From NCBI GenBank assembly GCA_020629845.1, contig JAHDCQ010000018.1, positions 1 to 36,838 of the forward strand: a stretch of DNA of 36,838 nucleotides, written 5' to 3'. The position numbers and the translations under genes were made by a program. Below, piece after piece: positions 9,066-18,818 of this stretch. The notes beneath the pieces were generated by a model. The model was not told where the DNA came from. It saw only the letters and a list, made by a program, of their open reading frames with translations, and made no database searches. This DNA comes from Saprospiraceae bacterium. GTDB taxonomy: Bacteria; Bacteroidota; Bacteroidia; Chitinophagales; Saprospiraceae. The stretch's first letter is position 1, and each line of letters opens with the position of its first letter.

Positions 9066-9515
9066 ATGAAAATAGGATTAGCTGCCGATCACGGCGGATA
9101 CGCACTAAAGGAACAACTCTCGGAATACATACAAGGTCTTGGCTATGAGGTATATGACTATGGCGCACGCACTTATGATGCTAAAGACGACTATCCTGAC
9201 TTAGTGATTCCATTGGCGCAAGGCGTGGCAAGGAAAGAGGTAGTAAAAGGTATCGCCGTATGCGGTAGTGGAGTAGGGGCGGCAATTGCTGCTAATAAAA
9301 TAAAGGATGTGCGGGCATCGGTCATTATGGATACCTATTCAGCGCGACAAGGCGTGGAACATGATGCTATGAATGTGATGTGCCTCGGTGGGCGTATCAT
9401 AGGCATAGAAGTGGCACAGGAATTAGTAAAAGCTTACCTAGAAGCGGAATATAGCGGAGCGGAGCGGCACAATCGTCGCTTAGGGAAAGTACAAGATTTG
9501 GAAGATAAGTGGTAA
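9066..9515 (+). CDS. rpiB: Ribose-5-phosphate isomerase B
   Basis: RpiB interconverts ribose 5-phosphate and ribulose 5-phosphate in the pentose phosphate pathway in the cytoplasm. The 149-residue product shows the family hallmarks: MKIGLAADHGGYALKE at the N terminus (substrate-binding Asp and His), DDYPDLV, the CGSGVGAAIAANK loop with the active-site Cys, and MCLGGRIIG near the C terminus. The length is normal for RpiB. I use the ATG at 9066; an in-frame TTG at 9060 adds only two residues. It is monocistronic, with a perfect 19-bp terminator hairpin directly after the stop shared with the convergent metalloprotease gene. Allose-6-phosphate isomerase is a related alternative, but no allose genes are nearby. 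Confidence 0.95.
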   Translation: MKIGLAADHGGYALKEQLSEYIQGLGYEVYDYGARTYDAKDDYPDLVIPLAQGVARKEVVKGIAVCGSGVGAAIAANKIKDVRASVIMDTYSARQGVEHDAMNVMCLGGRIIGIEVAQELVKAYLEAEYSGAERHNRRLGKVQDLEDKW

Positions 9516-9516
9516 T

Positions 9517-9558
9517 GATAAACCAGCATGATTTTTTTGAAAATCATGCTGGTTTATC
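9517..9558. terminator. Bidirectional hairpin terminator between rpiB and the metalloprotease gene
   Basis: A perfect 19-bp inverted repeat (9517-9535 with 9540-9558) surrounds the loop TTTG. The inner end is A/T, so both strands carry T-runs in the stem. It begins one base after the rpiB stop codon, and the convergent gene ends 16 bp further on. Confidence 0.75.
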
Positions 9559-9574
9559 ATGCTGTAAATAGACT

Positions 9575-10618
9575 TTATACTCGTCGTATAATACCGACTT
9601 CTTTGCCTGCTTTATTAAAGAGTTTTCCTTTTCTATTGATTAGTACATCAGGTACTTTCGGATTTTCAAAATCAATCATATAAGGATGCTCCTCATCATT
9701 GGTAGGTACAAGCGCGCCCCATGTTTCCACTTTTCCATTGCGAATACGAACAAAGGAACTACTAGTAGTGATATAGTATAATTTATCAGGATTTACTTCA
9801 AATACTACCTGAAATTGTGCAAAAGCAGGATGTGATATTGGCGTATAATCAGGCTCTGGTTCTTGCTTTGGCACATGCTTTTTAGGCTTTTCTTTGCGTG
9901 GCTGCTCTATATCTGTAGTATTTTCTGCTACTTCTTCCTTGCTATTGGCTGGTACATTAGGTTGCTCATATCTTCCTACTTGAGCATCGGCTCTTTTCCA
10001 GCCTTTCTCTATAGAGCTTAGGCGTTGTCGTTTAGCAGGATGTGTTGCCGAACCGTATTCACTAGCTAAGGTTCGCATGGCAACTTGAGCTTCTTCTAAG
10101 CTTGCGCCCATTTTGCGTAGCACAAAACCCGAAAACTCATCCGCTTGTAACTCCATATCGGGGCGACTACCACCGTCGCGCAGGGTATGTCCATTCAGGT
10201 GATGCCCAATTTCATGCGCCATAATACTGATGCCTCCCCAATTGGTATTCGTACTTTCTTTTACGGATTCTATAAATTTAGGATTGTAAAATACATAACG
10301 CTCCTGACCATATACTACGGCTGCTGCGTTTGGCACTTTGGCTGCTTGTATCTTAAAATTGGGGGTCAAACCCACTACACTCATAATGTCATTAGCCACT
10401 GCTTCTGCCTCTGCATTGGAGCGAAACTGCATGCCTTTGAAGTAAATTAAATCTTCGCCATGCCAGCCACAGCTAAAACCCGATGCTGTATGCGGGTGAA
10501 AATGTTCGTGGTCATGCGCATGGTCGGTAGTGTGAGGATGTGGATGTTCGTGCGTGTGTTGTGCTATTGTAAATAAATACGTACAACTTAATAAGGCAAC
10601 TAGAATGAAATGTCTCAT
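9575..10618 (-). CDS. Exported M48-like zinc metalloprotease with His-rich N-terminal tail
   Basis: The 347-residue product starts with a signal peptide (MRHFILVALLSCTYLFTIAQ). The mature end follows at once with a His-rich tail: 11 His in 23 residues (about 21-43, alternating His with Asp, Glu, Thr and Pro). The catalytic part has HEIGHHLNGH at 135-144 (His135 and His139 as zinc ligands, Glu136 catalytic) and Glu156 in ELQAD as the likely third ligand, as in M48-type gluzincins. A charged Pro/Lys-rich linker (about 215-255) leads to a C-terminal domain of about 90 residues without an assignment. There are no membrane helices beyond the signal, so it is probably periplasmic or outside the cell. 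The tail may bind zinc or another metal, which is inference. Confidence 0.85.
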   Translation of the reverse strand: MRHFILVALLSCTYLFTIAQHTHEHPHPHTTDHAHDHEHFHPHTASGFSCGWHGEDLIYFKGMQFRSNAEAEAVANDIMSVVGLTPNFKIQAAKVPNAAAVVYGQERYVFYNPKFIESVKESTNTNWGGISIMAHEIGHHLNGHTLRDGGSRPDMELQADEFSGFVLRKMGASLEEAQVAMRTLASEYGSATHPAKRQRLSSIEKGWKRADAQVGRYEQPNVPANSKEEVAENTTDIEQPRKEKPKKHVPKQEPEPDYTPISHPAFAQFQVVFEVNPDKLYYITTSSSFVRIRNGKVETWGALVPTNDEEHPYMIDFENPKVPDVLINRKGKLFNKAGKEVGIIRRV

Positions 10619-11023
10619 AAAAGAAATTGATTTGATATGAGTAGGTAACGTCGCTTGTACCTATCTCTATTGTTGGGGGGCGAGTTAATTATTTTAAAAA
10701 TCGTTATCTAAAATTTAATATTTGCCACAGCAACTAAAATTACATACTATACAAATGCACTAAATCGTTACCTAGTCCGTAAAATTCAGTCACAAAAGCA
10801 TACTTTGAAGAGTATAATTTATGGCATTTTATATGTGAATTAGATGTAAGTAGTTCATATTCAATGGAATATATTGACTTTTATTAACGTCATATTAACA
10901 GCACTAGATTTTCATTTAATATGAAAATCTTATATTTTTGTCTCTGAATAAATATTAAGAATAGTACAATAATCAATGTACATTTATTATTGAACTCATA
11001 ATTTAAGTAAAAATCATCAACGA
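10619..11023. other. Divergent intergenic region between the metalloprotease and DUF1573 genes
   Basis: The 405 bp hold no credible gene. A run of seven G lies near 10675, and the rest is AT-rich. The one clear element is the -7 box at 10933-10940 facing the DUF1573 gene. I found no matching box for the leftward gene. Confidence 0.5.
10933..10940 (+). promoter_or_regulatory. -7 box for the DUF1573 gene
   Basis: TATTTTTG matches TAnnTTTG. It would place the transcript start near 10946, with a leader of about 78 nt. No clear -33 TTG is visible at the proper spacing. Confidence 0.4.
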
Positions 11024-11512
11024 ATGAAAAAATTACTGTCAGTACTAGCAGCTTTGGCATTGGTAGCAACAGTATCTTTTGCACAAGTAGAAGGACAAGC
11101 ACAACCAGAACCAGTCAAAGAAGTGATGGAAGCACCTATCTCTGGTCCATCAATGAATTTTGATACCGAAGTAATGGATTATGGCACAATTGAGCATGAG
11201 TCAGACCCATACCGTTACTTTAAGTTTACGAACACAGGAGATGAGCCATTAGTAATCTCTAATGCTCGTGGTAGCTGTGGTTGTACCGTACCAACGTATC
11301 CAACGGATCCAATCATGCCGGGTGAGGATGCTGAAATCAAGGTGCGTTATGCTACTAACCGTGTAGGTAAATTCACAAAGTTTATCACTTTGACAACGAA
11401 TGAAGCAGAGCCAACACGCAAGCTTCAAATTAAGGGAGAAGTACTTCCTAAAGCAGAGCAAGAAAGTGTGCCAACAGAGAACAATATGTTCAATGGTAAC
11501 GGTGGATTCTAA
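11024..11512 (+). CDS. Exported DUF1573 domain protein
   Basis: The 162-residue product has a Sec signal peptide (MKKLLSVLAALALVATVSFAQ) and one DUF1573 domain (about 48-140): MDYGTIEHESDPYRYFKFTN, then GEPL-like DEPLVISNARGSCGCTVP, then MPGEDAEIKVRY and GKFTKFITLTTN. This is an Ig-like ASPM/SPD-2/hydin-type fold of about 100 residues that is very common in Bacteroidota. The conserved GSCGC pair of cysteines is present. Its precise role is unknown; location is expected in the periplasm or at the outer membrane. It is monocistronic, with a hairpin terminator 20 bp after the stop. Confidence 0.85.
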   Translation: MKKLLSVLAALALVATVSFAQVEGQAQPEPVKEVMEAPISGPSMNFDTEVMDYGTIEHESDPYRYFKFTNTGDEPLVISNARGSCGCTVPTYPTDPIMPGEDAEIKVRYATNRVGKFTKFITLTTNEAEPTRKLQIKGEVLPKAEQESVPTENNMFNGNGGF

Positions 11513-11532
11513 TTCACAGCTTGCTTTCTTAT

Positions 11533-11573
11533 AAAAAAAACGCCTAAGTGCATCTGCGCTCAGGCGTTTTTTT
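11533..11573. terminator. Hairpin terminator after the DUF1573 gene
   Basis: AACGCCTAAGTGC pairs imperfectly with GCGCTCAGGCGTT, flanked by A-run on the left and T-run on the right. It can serve both this gene and the convergent DUF2911 gene that ends at 11699. Confidence 0.8.
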
Positions 11574-11698
11574 GTCAACTAAAAATCGCCCACCGAAGCA
11601 GGCGATAGATGTCGGTGGGATGTAATGATAACATCTATTCGTTCTACTAGAATTCCAGCTTTTAGTTGCGAATTATTTAAAGCATGTTTGAAAAACGC

Positions 11699-12325
11699 CT
11701 ATTCTTTCGTAATTTTGAAAGGTACATGTAGCCCATCCCATTGCATAGCTACCGTATTACCATCAATAATAAAGTCGAGGGTCTCTTTCTTATCTTTAAG
11801 TGGCAAAGGTGTCGCATCTACCCGTAATACATCTTTAGCTTCATCATATTCAAATGCCCCCCATTGATCGTAGGCTTCATTAAAAATGATAGTCCATTTA
11901 TCCTTATCGGGTATCGTAAATAGGGCATACTGCCCTGCTGCCAAATCCTGGCCTTGTATTTTCATATTTTCAGACAGTTCAAAAACCGTTGCTTCATTTG
12001 CACCTGTTCGCCACACTTCACCGTAGGGTTCTAATCCTCCCCAAATCGTACGACCCCGTACAGAAGGACTCCCATAGGTGACGGACACACTCGCTTCATC
12101 TATCTTTCCAAAGGTACGCTTGCGAGGACTTGGAATATCGCCTTTCATCACTACGGTTTGGTAGTTTTCATTGAGTACTTCTGGTTCAGGCAATGGGCCA
12201 GTAAGTACCTCATTTTTGGGTTCGTGTGCATGGGTAGTATCTTCTGCATCAGCATGCTTATCATTAGTGCAGGCAGCACAAAGTAGTAGTGATACGCAAA
12301 GTGTCCGTATTAAAAAATTCATCAT
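11699..12325 (-). CDS. DUF2911 domain lipoprotein
   Basis: The 208-residue product starts MMNFLIRTLCVSLLLCAACTND, a lipoprotein signal with Cys19 in the lipobox CAAC. A short acidic and His-containing linker leads to the DUF2911 domain (about 60-205), recognised by VTYGSPSVRGRTIWGGLEPY, GEVWRTGANEAT, DLAAGQYALFTIP and WTIIFNEAYDQWGAFEY. DUF2911 proteins are common exported Bacteroidota proteins of unknown function. It would be anchored to the inner or outer membrane. The start could be either of the two adjacent ATGs (12325 or 12322). It is convergent with the DUF1573 gene. Confidence 0.85.
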   Translation of the reverse strand: MMNFLIRTLCVSLLLCAACTNDKHADAEDTTHAHEPKNEVLTGPLPEPEVLNENYQTVVMKGDIPSPRKRTFGKIDEASVSVTYGSPSVRGRTIWGGLEPYGEVWRTGANEATVFELSENMKIQGQDLAAGQYALFTIPDKDKWTIIFNEAYDQWGAFEYDEAKDVLRVDATPLPLKDKKETLDFIIDGNTVAMQWDGLHVPFKITKE

Positions 12326-12428
12326 AATATTAAATTAAGTATGGATTGGTATAATGCAAGAACGCAAATTCAAATGATTCTAGTTATTTTTTTACGATAA
12401 AAAAGTAAGAAATCTTACCTTGCTTCCC

Positions 12429-12564
12429 AAGCTTTTAAAAAGCTCATTCTTTGACAATTTTGGTGGTCAAGCCTAATTTTTGTAAAATGAGTTAGTATGC
12501 AGTCGAACTTTTGCAAAAATTAGACTTGATTAATCACCAAAGTTGTCAGAGAACCAAAAAGCTT
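12429..12564. repeat. Long imperfect intergenic palindrome (B)
   Basis: The core arms are 12451-12487 and 12509-12548. Left TTGACAATTTTGGTG and GCCTAATTTTTG match, on the opposite strand, CTGACAACTTTGGTG and GTCTAATTTTTG, with a small indel between them. AAGCTT words at both outer ends extend the symmetry. The loop is about 21 nt. It lacks a terminal T-run, so it is not a simple terminator for the DUF2911 gene, which runs the other way. Confidence 0.7.
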
Positions 12565-12813
12565 GATATCCACTACACTAATTTGGGTGTAGAAACGTTT
12601 TGGAGTAAAGATTGGTCAACACACACTCTGAATTTATGGTGCAGCTGTACACACTTGTAACATTTTTTTTCTCTGATTTAGGCATCACACTTGCCTCACC
12701 TGCCTTTAATCCATCTAGTTTTCTGAAATTAGGTATACCAATTCAAGAAAGTAGATGGAAACGTTCAACAACGTTAAATTTCAACGAATTTTATCATTTA
12801 ACAGCTTAGGTAA

Positions 12814-12844
12814 TTGAATTAGTTAAAATAGTGATGTATATTCG
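12814..12844 (+). promoter_or_regulatory. Candidate promoter for the adhesin gene
   Basis: TTG at 12814-12816, a 20-nt spacer and TATATTCG at 12837-12844 resemble the Bacteroidota promoter with a TTCG variant. It would give a leader of about 315 nt, so other starts are possible. Confidence 0.3.
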
Positions 12845-13164
12845 TACTGTTTTAACTTACTTACCTATGAATATTAGATAGTTATTCATCTACTTTAGTT
12901 GATATTAATATCTAATGCTCCTGTCTGCCTTCACTTTACAGTACGTACAGTTCGACCCAGTTTTCAGTCCTTAAGCATTATATGATTCTCTAGTAGATTC
13001 AGTTCATTCTGAAGATGAGGTATATTAATAGTGATATTGTAAATGGCGACTTGAAAAGTCACTTACGATGTCCATATCTCATGTCTACAGTTATAAGTTC
13101 TCCTATTTCCAGTGCCAATGAAAACTGAACTTATACTCATACTTGATTACTAAAAATTCAATTG

Positions 13165-16100
13165 ATGAGCATTTTTTACTTACATCAACGGGCAATACGC
13201 ACGTTAGTTTTGAGTAGTTTATTCATTTTATTCGGCTTAGATGTGCAAGCACAGTCGTTCAATATAGATGATCACGATGGTACGATTGTGCGTACTTGTG
13301 AGGGGCTATTCTACGATAGTGGAGGAGGGGCTCGAAGTTATCGCTCAGGTGAAAACTATGCAGTAACTTTTTGTCCTGAGCAGGGTACAACAGGAAAACT
13401 TGTGCGGCTGTTCTTCTTGGAGGTAGATATTCGCGGAATTGCTTCAGTGGATAAAATCTGTTTTTTTGATGGAAATAGTGTCAACTCTCCATCTTTAGGT
13501 TGTATTAATGAAGCCTTAGACCAGGGTGAGAATTACGAAGTTTCTGCTTCTGATGATAGCCCAACAGGTTGCCTGACCGTTACCTTCGTATCAGGATTTT
13601 TGCCTACCAGCAGGGACGGGTGGCAAGCGCGTATCGTCTGCATTGATAAATGTCCTAAAATAGAGTCGCGCCTTGTGATGTCCGAGCCAGCCATTGATGC
13701 GAATGGTTTCATTAATGTATGCCCTAATCAAGAAATATCATTTTTTGGTGCTGCCGAATTTCCTACGGACTTCGACCGTGCCGATGCTGCGGAATTTTCG
13801 TGGTATTTTGGAGATGATAAAAAAGCGGATGTAATAGACGCTCGACATTCCTATGAAGAATCGGGTGGCTATAAAGTGCAGCTTTCCGTAGTAGACCCCA
13901 TGACGGGCTGCACCAACCTGAACGATATTGATGTACGGGTGCGGGTATCACCAAAGCCAAATTTTGAATTGGCAAGTGAACTGACGCAGCCCGTTTGTGC
14001 AGGAGATACCGTAAGCTTAAGTGCGGCGGTGGATGATGGATTGAGTGCCGCTTCTATTTTGGTCAAACCAGATACCTCTGCCTTTTTACCAAGTATTGTC
14101 CGTTCTGACTCCTTAGCTTTGCCCGATGGAGAAGGAAATGCGTATGAGTCAACGATTTTCTTTGATAATTTTGCTGCTAATAGCACTTTCCAAGATAGCT
14201 CCGACTTGATTAGCGTATGTGTGAATATGGAACACTCTTGGGCACGTGATTTAAAGATTTCCTTACGATGCCCAACGGGAAAAGAAGTTATTTTGCATAA
14301 TTTCTGGGGGCAAACGGGAAATCGTATTCGCATTGGTACGCCAAACGAAGGCGATAATACAGTACCTGTACCAGGAGTTGGCGCGAATTATTGTTGGACA
14401 CCTCTGGCTACCAATGGTACTTGGATTGAATATAGTGATGTCAACTCTCCAACAAGTCCACTAAACCTACCTTCGGGTGACTATCTGCCTTATCAAAACT
14501 TTAATGAATTTGTAGGCTGTCCATTGAATGGGCAATGGACGATAGAAGTAGAAGACCTTTGGGCGGTAGATAATGGCTATATTTTCAATTGGCAATTGAA
14601 TTTTGATACCCAACTCTATGCTGAAACAGATCCTTTTTCACCCACCATCACAGCTTTTGAATGGGAAATGCAGGATAATCTAATTTATCATTCGCAGGAC
14701 TCCATTGCTTCCGTGCCTGTAAATGCGGGAGGCAATGTTTACAATTTCCAAATTACGGATGAATATGGCTGCGTATTTGATACTTTAGCCACCGTACCTA
14801 TTTTGCCTATAACGCATCCTGATTGTTATAATTGTCTGGATTATGAACGACCATTTACCCTTATTCCTGATACTACTATATGCAATGGAGATGTATTAGA
14901 ACTTGGAGAAGGTCAAACGGTACTTTACGATACCATACGTTTTGTAAATATGCAAATATATGACGATTTAGGACATGATAATCATCCGCCAACTAATCCT
15001 TATGAATCTATTATTGATATCAATAATATGTTTCCTGAAGCCATTGTTGATCCTACTACCGAAATCGCGCAAATATGCCTTACCCTACAAGCATCAGAGG
15101 CAGAATTCATTTCTGATTATGATATAGCCCTGCAAGCTCCATCAGGTGAAATGCTACAATTAGTACAATTCCAGCTTTTTGTAGATGTGGGTAATGAATT
15201 GCTTCAGACTTGTTTTACGCCCTCTGCTACTACACGGGTAGATAATGGCACACCGCCTTTCACAGGTGAGTTTGCGCCTATGGGAGATTGGGCTGATCTT
15301 ACGGGTGCTATGAAAAATGGTGCTTGGAAGCTTGTATTAGCCGATAGAGTAATGGGACGACAATTGACTACACTTAAGGATTGGTCAATCACTTTTGTAT
15401 CTGAAAATAGTATTAGCTATTCTTGGACGGCTTCATCGGAATTGAGTTGCGACGATTGCCCAAGTCCAAGCGTTACACCGCCTGCTTCTGATGCCTTTAT
15501 CCTTCGTACGCGTGATAATTTTAATTGCAATTATCGAGATACAATTAATGTAGTAAATATCGGCGATTTTGAAGCTCCTGAACTTATCTGTACCGTGCTA
15601 GAAGATGATGAATTACTACGTATAGATTGGACACCCCAAGCAGGTATAGACGATTATGAAATAAGTATCAATGGAAGTGATTTTGAAATTCCAAATTTCA
15701 ACTTCTTCTCCCATAATGTAGCTGGCTTGGATATTAATGAAGAAATCACAGTAGCCGTACGTGCTGCTTTAGAAAATGTACCTGAAAACCTAAATTGCGA
15801 CATTCCAACTACAGAAACGACTTGTATCTATAACGCTTGTGCATTCAAAGTCAGCTTTACCGACCCACCAAGTGCGGTCAGTTGCCCTGGCGACTCGGAC
15901 GGCACAGCTAGTGTGGAAGTATCTGAGGGCATCGCACCTTTTGCATTCGTATTAGATGGGGTAGAAATACAAAACTCGAATCTTACGACCGCTTCCTTCG
16001 AGGGCTTGGCGGTAGGCGAACATCAATTAGTAGTAGCTGATGGTGACGCTTGCTTTGATACGCTCATGTTTATGATAGAGGAGCCGTTACCAATAGATAT

Positions 16101-18732
16101 TGCCCCTATCGTGACGAATGTAAGTTGCAATGCAGGCGAAGATGCAATGATAGACCTTACTACTACAGGAGGAACAGGGGCATACACCTACGCTTGGAGC
16201 GATGCTTCATCAGATAGTTTGCTTACAAATATAACAGCAGACACCTATAGCGTGACGATAACTGATGAAAACAATTGCCAAAGCAGCCTAGAAATAGAAG
16301 TGACTGAACCCGATATGCTAGTGATAGACTTAAGTAGCACAACGGCTTCCTGCTTTAATACTACAGATGGTACAGCAACGGCTATCGTTTCAGGCGGTAC
16401 AGGAGCATATACCTATGCTTGGTCGAATAGTGAAACTAGCGATATTATTACAGACTTAATACCCGCTACTTATACGCTTAGTGTAACCGACGAAAACAAT
16501 TGCCTCACCACAGGCGAAATAGAAGTGACTGCACCAGATGCTGTGGTAATAGACAGCATCCAACAAATTGCAGTAGATTGCAATGGTAGTAGTACAGGAA
16601 CGGCTATCGTACGGATTTCGGGAGGAACAGAACCTTATGTTTATCAATGGTCTGACGACCTAGGACAGACTTCCGAAAGTGCGCAATTCCTAACAGCAGG
16701 CATGTATTCGGTGACGGTTACAGATGCAAATAATTGTAGCAATGAGGCAAGCATTGAGGTAACAGAACCAGAAGCGATTACAGTAGCGTTTGATGCTTCT
16801 AATGTAAATTGTAATGCAGGCGAAGATGGTACAGCTATGGCAATGCCTTCGGGAGGGATAGAGCCTTACGAATATTTATGGAATGATCCTAAAGCGCAAA
16901 GTACGCAAACCGCTGTAGAACTTGGGGCAGGTACATATAGTGTAGTAGTGACAGATGCCAATAATTGTACTTTGGAAAGTGAAGTACTTATTACAGAACC
17001 AGAGACAGCACTAGCCGCTACTATCACACAAACATTTACAAGTTGCTACGGTGAAGCTAATAGCCAATCAACGGTAGAGGCAAGTGGTGGTACAGGTGAG
17101 TATACCTATCTATGGAGCGATGGGCAGATAAAAGATACGGCTACCAACTTAGATACACTTAGCTATGAAGTGACGATTACTGACGAAAATGGCTGTGCGT
17201 TTACATCTTCAATCGTTATTGATGATTTTGAGCCTTTTGATATAAATATCAATGCTTCCACGCCTTCTTGTAGTGGCGATTCAGATGGTGCATTAGGTGC
17301 GACAGTTATAGTAGGTGGCACAGGCGATGATTATGAATATGCTTGGGATACCGAACCTGCTCAGTCGGGTTTTTTCATAGAAGGTATTGCAGGTGGGAGA
17401 ACGTATACGCTAACTGTTACAGATAGTCAAGGCTGCGAAGGCATTGAAAGCTTCCCATTACCCGACCCGAATCCTGTAACGCTAGAATTGGCAAGCAGCG
17501 ATGTGCTTTGCACCGATGGTAGCACAGGCGCAGTTTCCGTAGTCAATGTGACGGGGGGGAATCCATTCGAGGGCTATAGCATTCAATGGGGTGAAAACGC
17601 GGCTAGTTCCACACAAGATTCCGTGACTAATTTGCCAATTGGTACATATAGCGTAACAGCTACCGATGTGGCAGGTTGTTTTGGTGTAGCCGAAATTACG
17701 ATTGCACAGCCAAATAGTTTGGCTACCAGCTTCGATGTCATCAATAATGGCTGTAATAATGCGGTAGCAGGCGAAATCACAGCAGTGGTGAGTGGTGGAG
17801 TAGGGGACTATGATCTAAACTGGTCTACAGGAAGCAATGAGAATACCATAACAGGGCTTTCTTCTGGTACGTACACACTTACTATTACGGACGCGAATGG
17901 CTGCGAATTGGTAAGTACAGCTATGGTAGAGCAACCAAGCTTCATTGATGCGCAAGCCACCATTGCTAGTTCAATACAATGTGCTGGAAATAATGATGGG
18001 CGTATTGCACTCGCCCCAATAGGAGGTACACCACCTTATGAATATAGCTTAGATGGGGAAGATTATTCCAGCAGTAGTCAATTCATTGGTTTAGGAGCAG
18101 GCTTCTATGACATCTTTATTCGAGATGCGAATGGCTGTGTACAAAACACGACCGTGGAATTGCAAGACCCACCACCTTTCTCTGTCTTTATTTCACCACG
18201 TGAGGATGTGGTCGAAATTGCTACAGGAGATAGCCTTCGTATCTTCGTAAATTCTATCAATGCAACAGGTATCGTAGATTGGGAGTGGACACCTTCCTTT
18301 GGCGAAGGAAGTATTAGTTGTACCACTTGCAGCGACCCTGTCATTCGTCCTGAAACAACGATTTATTACGAACTCTACGGCATAGACGAAAACGGCTGCG
18401 AAGCCACCGACCAGATACAGATTCGAGTACGTCGTGATGAGCGCGTATTACTTGTACCAACAGGCTTTTCACCTAATGATGATGGAGAAAATGATGTGTT
18501 ATTAGTGCATTCTAAAGAAACTGCCCTAGTGCGCTATTTCCGTCTCTATGACCGTTGGGGAGAACTGCTCTATGAAATGACCGATTTTCCAGCAAATGAT
18601 GATACTATTGGCTGGGACGGCATGTTCCGCAACAAAGAAATGCCCACAGGCTCTTACATCTGGACAGCCGAAGTCGAATACGCTGATGGCATGATAGAAG
18701 TCTTTAGAGGCAGTACCACTTTAATTCGATAA
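13165..18732 (+). CDS. Giant SprB-repeat adhesin with gliding-type T9SS C-terminal domain
   Basis: The 1855-residue product starts at ATG 13165 with a signal peptide (to about VQAQ). Domains in order: CUB-like (about 28-155), PKD (about 190-265; FSWYFGDD, HSYEESGGYKV), two proprotein-convertase P-domain-like sandwiches (about 328-482 and 589-749; PLNGQWTIEVED, KNGAWKLVLAD), an Fn3-like stretch (about 805-885), then ten SprB-type repeats of about 75-80 residues (about 891-1675; pattern GGTGAYTYAWS, TYSVTITDENNC, EVTEP). It ends with the gliding motility-associated CHU_C-type domain (about 1763-1855; VPTGFSPNDDGENDVL, LYDRWGELLYE, GSYIWTAEV). This type B signal is used by SprB-like adhesins. 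The following PorP/SprF gene, 86 bp on, is the expected outer-membrane partner. Attachment or gliding is the likely role. Confidence 0.92.
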   Translation: MSIFYLHQRAIRTLVLSSLFILFGLDVQAQSFNIDDHDGTIVRTCEGLFYDSGGGARSYRSGENYAVTFCPEQGTTGKLVRLFFLEVDIRGIASVDKICFFDGNSVNSPSLGCINEALDQGENYEVSASDDSPTGCLTVTFVSGFLPTSRDGWQARIVCIDKCPKIESRLVMSEPAIDANGFINVCPNQEISFFGAAEFPTDFDRADAAEFSWYFGDDKKADVIDARHSYEESGGYKVQLSVVDPMTGCTNLNDIDVRVRVSPKPNFELASELTQPVCAGDTVSLSAAVDDGLSAASILVKPDTSAFLPSIVRSDSLALPDGEGNAYESTIFFDNFAANSTFQDSSDLISVCVNMEHSWARDLKISLRCPTGKEVILHNFWGQTGNRIRIGTPNEGDNTVPVPGVGANYCWTPLATNGTWIEYSDVNSPTSPLNLPSGDYLPYQNFNEFVGCPLNGQWTIEVEDLWAVDNGYIFNWQLNFDTQLYAETDPFSPTITAFEWEMQDNLIYHSQDSIASVPVNAGGNVYNFQITDEYGCVFDTLATVPILPITHPDCYNCLDYERPFTLIPDTTICNGDVLELGEGQTVLYDTIRFVNMQIYDDLGHDNHPPTNPYESIIDINNMFPEAIVDPTTEIAQICLTLQASEAEFISDYDIALQAPSGEMLQLVQFQLFVDVGNELLQTCFTPSATTRVDNGTPPFTGEFAPMGDWADLTGAMKNGAWKLVLADRVMGRQLTTLKDWSITFVSENSISYSWTASSELSCDDCPSPSVTPPASDAFILRTRDNFNCNYRDTINVVNIGDFEAPELICTVLEDDELLRIDWTPQAGIDDYEISINGSDFEIPNFNFFSHNVAGLDINEEITVAVRAALENVPENLNCDIPTTETTCIYNACAFKVSFTDPPSAVSCPGDSDGTASVEVSEGIAPFAFVLDGVEIQNSNLTTASFEGLAVGEHQLVVADGDACFDTLMFMIEEPLPIDIAPIVTNVSCNAGEDAMIDLTTTGGTGAYTYAWSDASSDSLLTNITADTYSVTITDENNCQSSLEIEVTEPDMLVIDLSSTTASCFNTTDGTATAIVSGGTGAYTYAWSNSETSDIITDLIPATYTLSVTDENNCLTTGEIEVTAPDAVVIDSIQQIAVDCNGSSTGTAIVRISGGTEPYVYQWSDDLGQTSESAQFLTAGMYSVTVTDANNCSNEASIEVTEPEAITVAFDASNVNCNAGEDGTAMAMPSGGIEPYEYLWNDPKAQSTQTAVELGAGTYSVVVTDANNCTLESEVLITEPETALAATITQTFTSCYGEANSQSTVEASGGTGEYTYLWSDGQIKDTATNLDTLSYEVTITDENGCAFTSSIVIDDFEPFDININASTPSCSGDSDGALGATVIVGGTGDDYEYAWDTEPAQSGFFIEGIAGGRTYTLTVTDSQGCEGIESFPLPDPNPVTLELASSDVLCTDGSTGAVSVVNVTGGNPFEGYSIQWGENAASSTQDSVTNLPIGTYSVTATDVAGCFGVAEITIAQPNSLATSFDVINNGCNNAVAGEITAVVSGGVGDYDLNWSTGSNENTITGLSSGTYTLTITDANGCELVSTAMVEQPSFIDAQATIASSIQCAGNNDGRIALAPIGGTPPYEYSLDGEDYSSSSQFIGLGAGFYDIFIRDANGCVQNTTVELQDPPPFSVFISPREDVVEIATGDSLRIFVNSINATGIVDWEWTPSFGEGSISCTTCSDPVIRPETTIYYELYGIDENGCEATDQIQIRVRRDERVLLVPTGFSPNDDGENDVLLVHSKETALVRYFRLYDRWGELLYEMTDFPANDDTIGWDGMFRNKEMPTGSYIWTAEVEYADGMIEVFRGSTTLIR

Positions 18733-18737
18733 TTAGA

Positions 18738-18805
18738 GTCTTTAGTTGTTAGTCTTTAGTCTTTGGAATAGAATTTCTAAAGACCAAAGACTAATAACCA
18801 AAGAC
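18738..18805. repeat. Palindrome with internal direct repeats (C), between adhesin and porP/sprF genes
   Basis: Arms 18738-18766 and 18777-18805 (29 nt each) match at 25 positions; all four differences are A/G transitions, two of which still allow G-U pairing in RNA. The word GTCTTTAG or GTCTTTGG recurs three times in each arm. It starts 6 bp after the adhesin stop and may separate expression of the two genes. Confidence 0.8.
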
Positions 18806-18818
18806 CGAAATATAAAAT

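Larger units (their letters stand above)
12326..13164. other. Large intergenic region before the adhesin
   Basis: About 840 bp without a credible gene. A frame of 65 codons at 12612-12809 has no family features and is low-complexity, so I do not call it. The region holds an imperfect palindrome (12429-12564) and a weak promoter candidate (12814-12844). The rest, especially 12850-13160, shows nothing recognisable; it may include a long leader for the adhesin. Confidence 0.5.

Noticed and set aside
12612-12809. Open frame of 65 codons in the space before the adhesin
   Set aside because: No family features, low complexity, no promoter or ribosome binding site, and surrounded by non-coding sequence.
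13165-18732. Repeated segments in the adhesin considered as CRISPR or recent tandem duplication
   Set aside because: The repeats are about 75-80 codon protein modules with diverged DNA; no constant repeat-spacer pattern exists, and no CRISPR array or cas gene is seen in the window.
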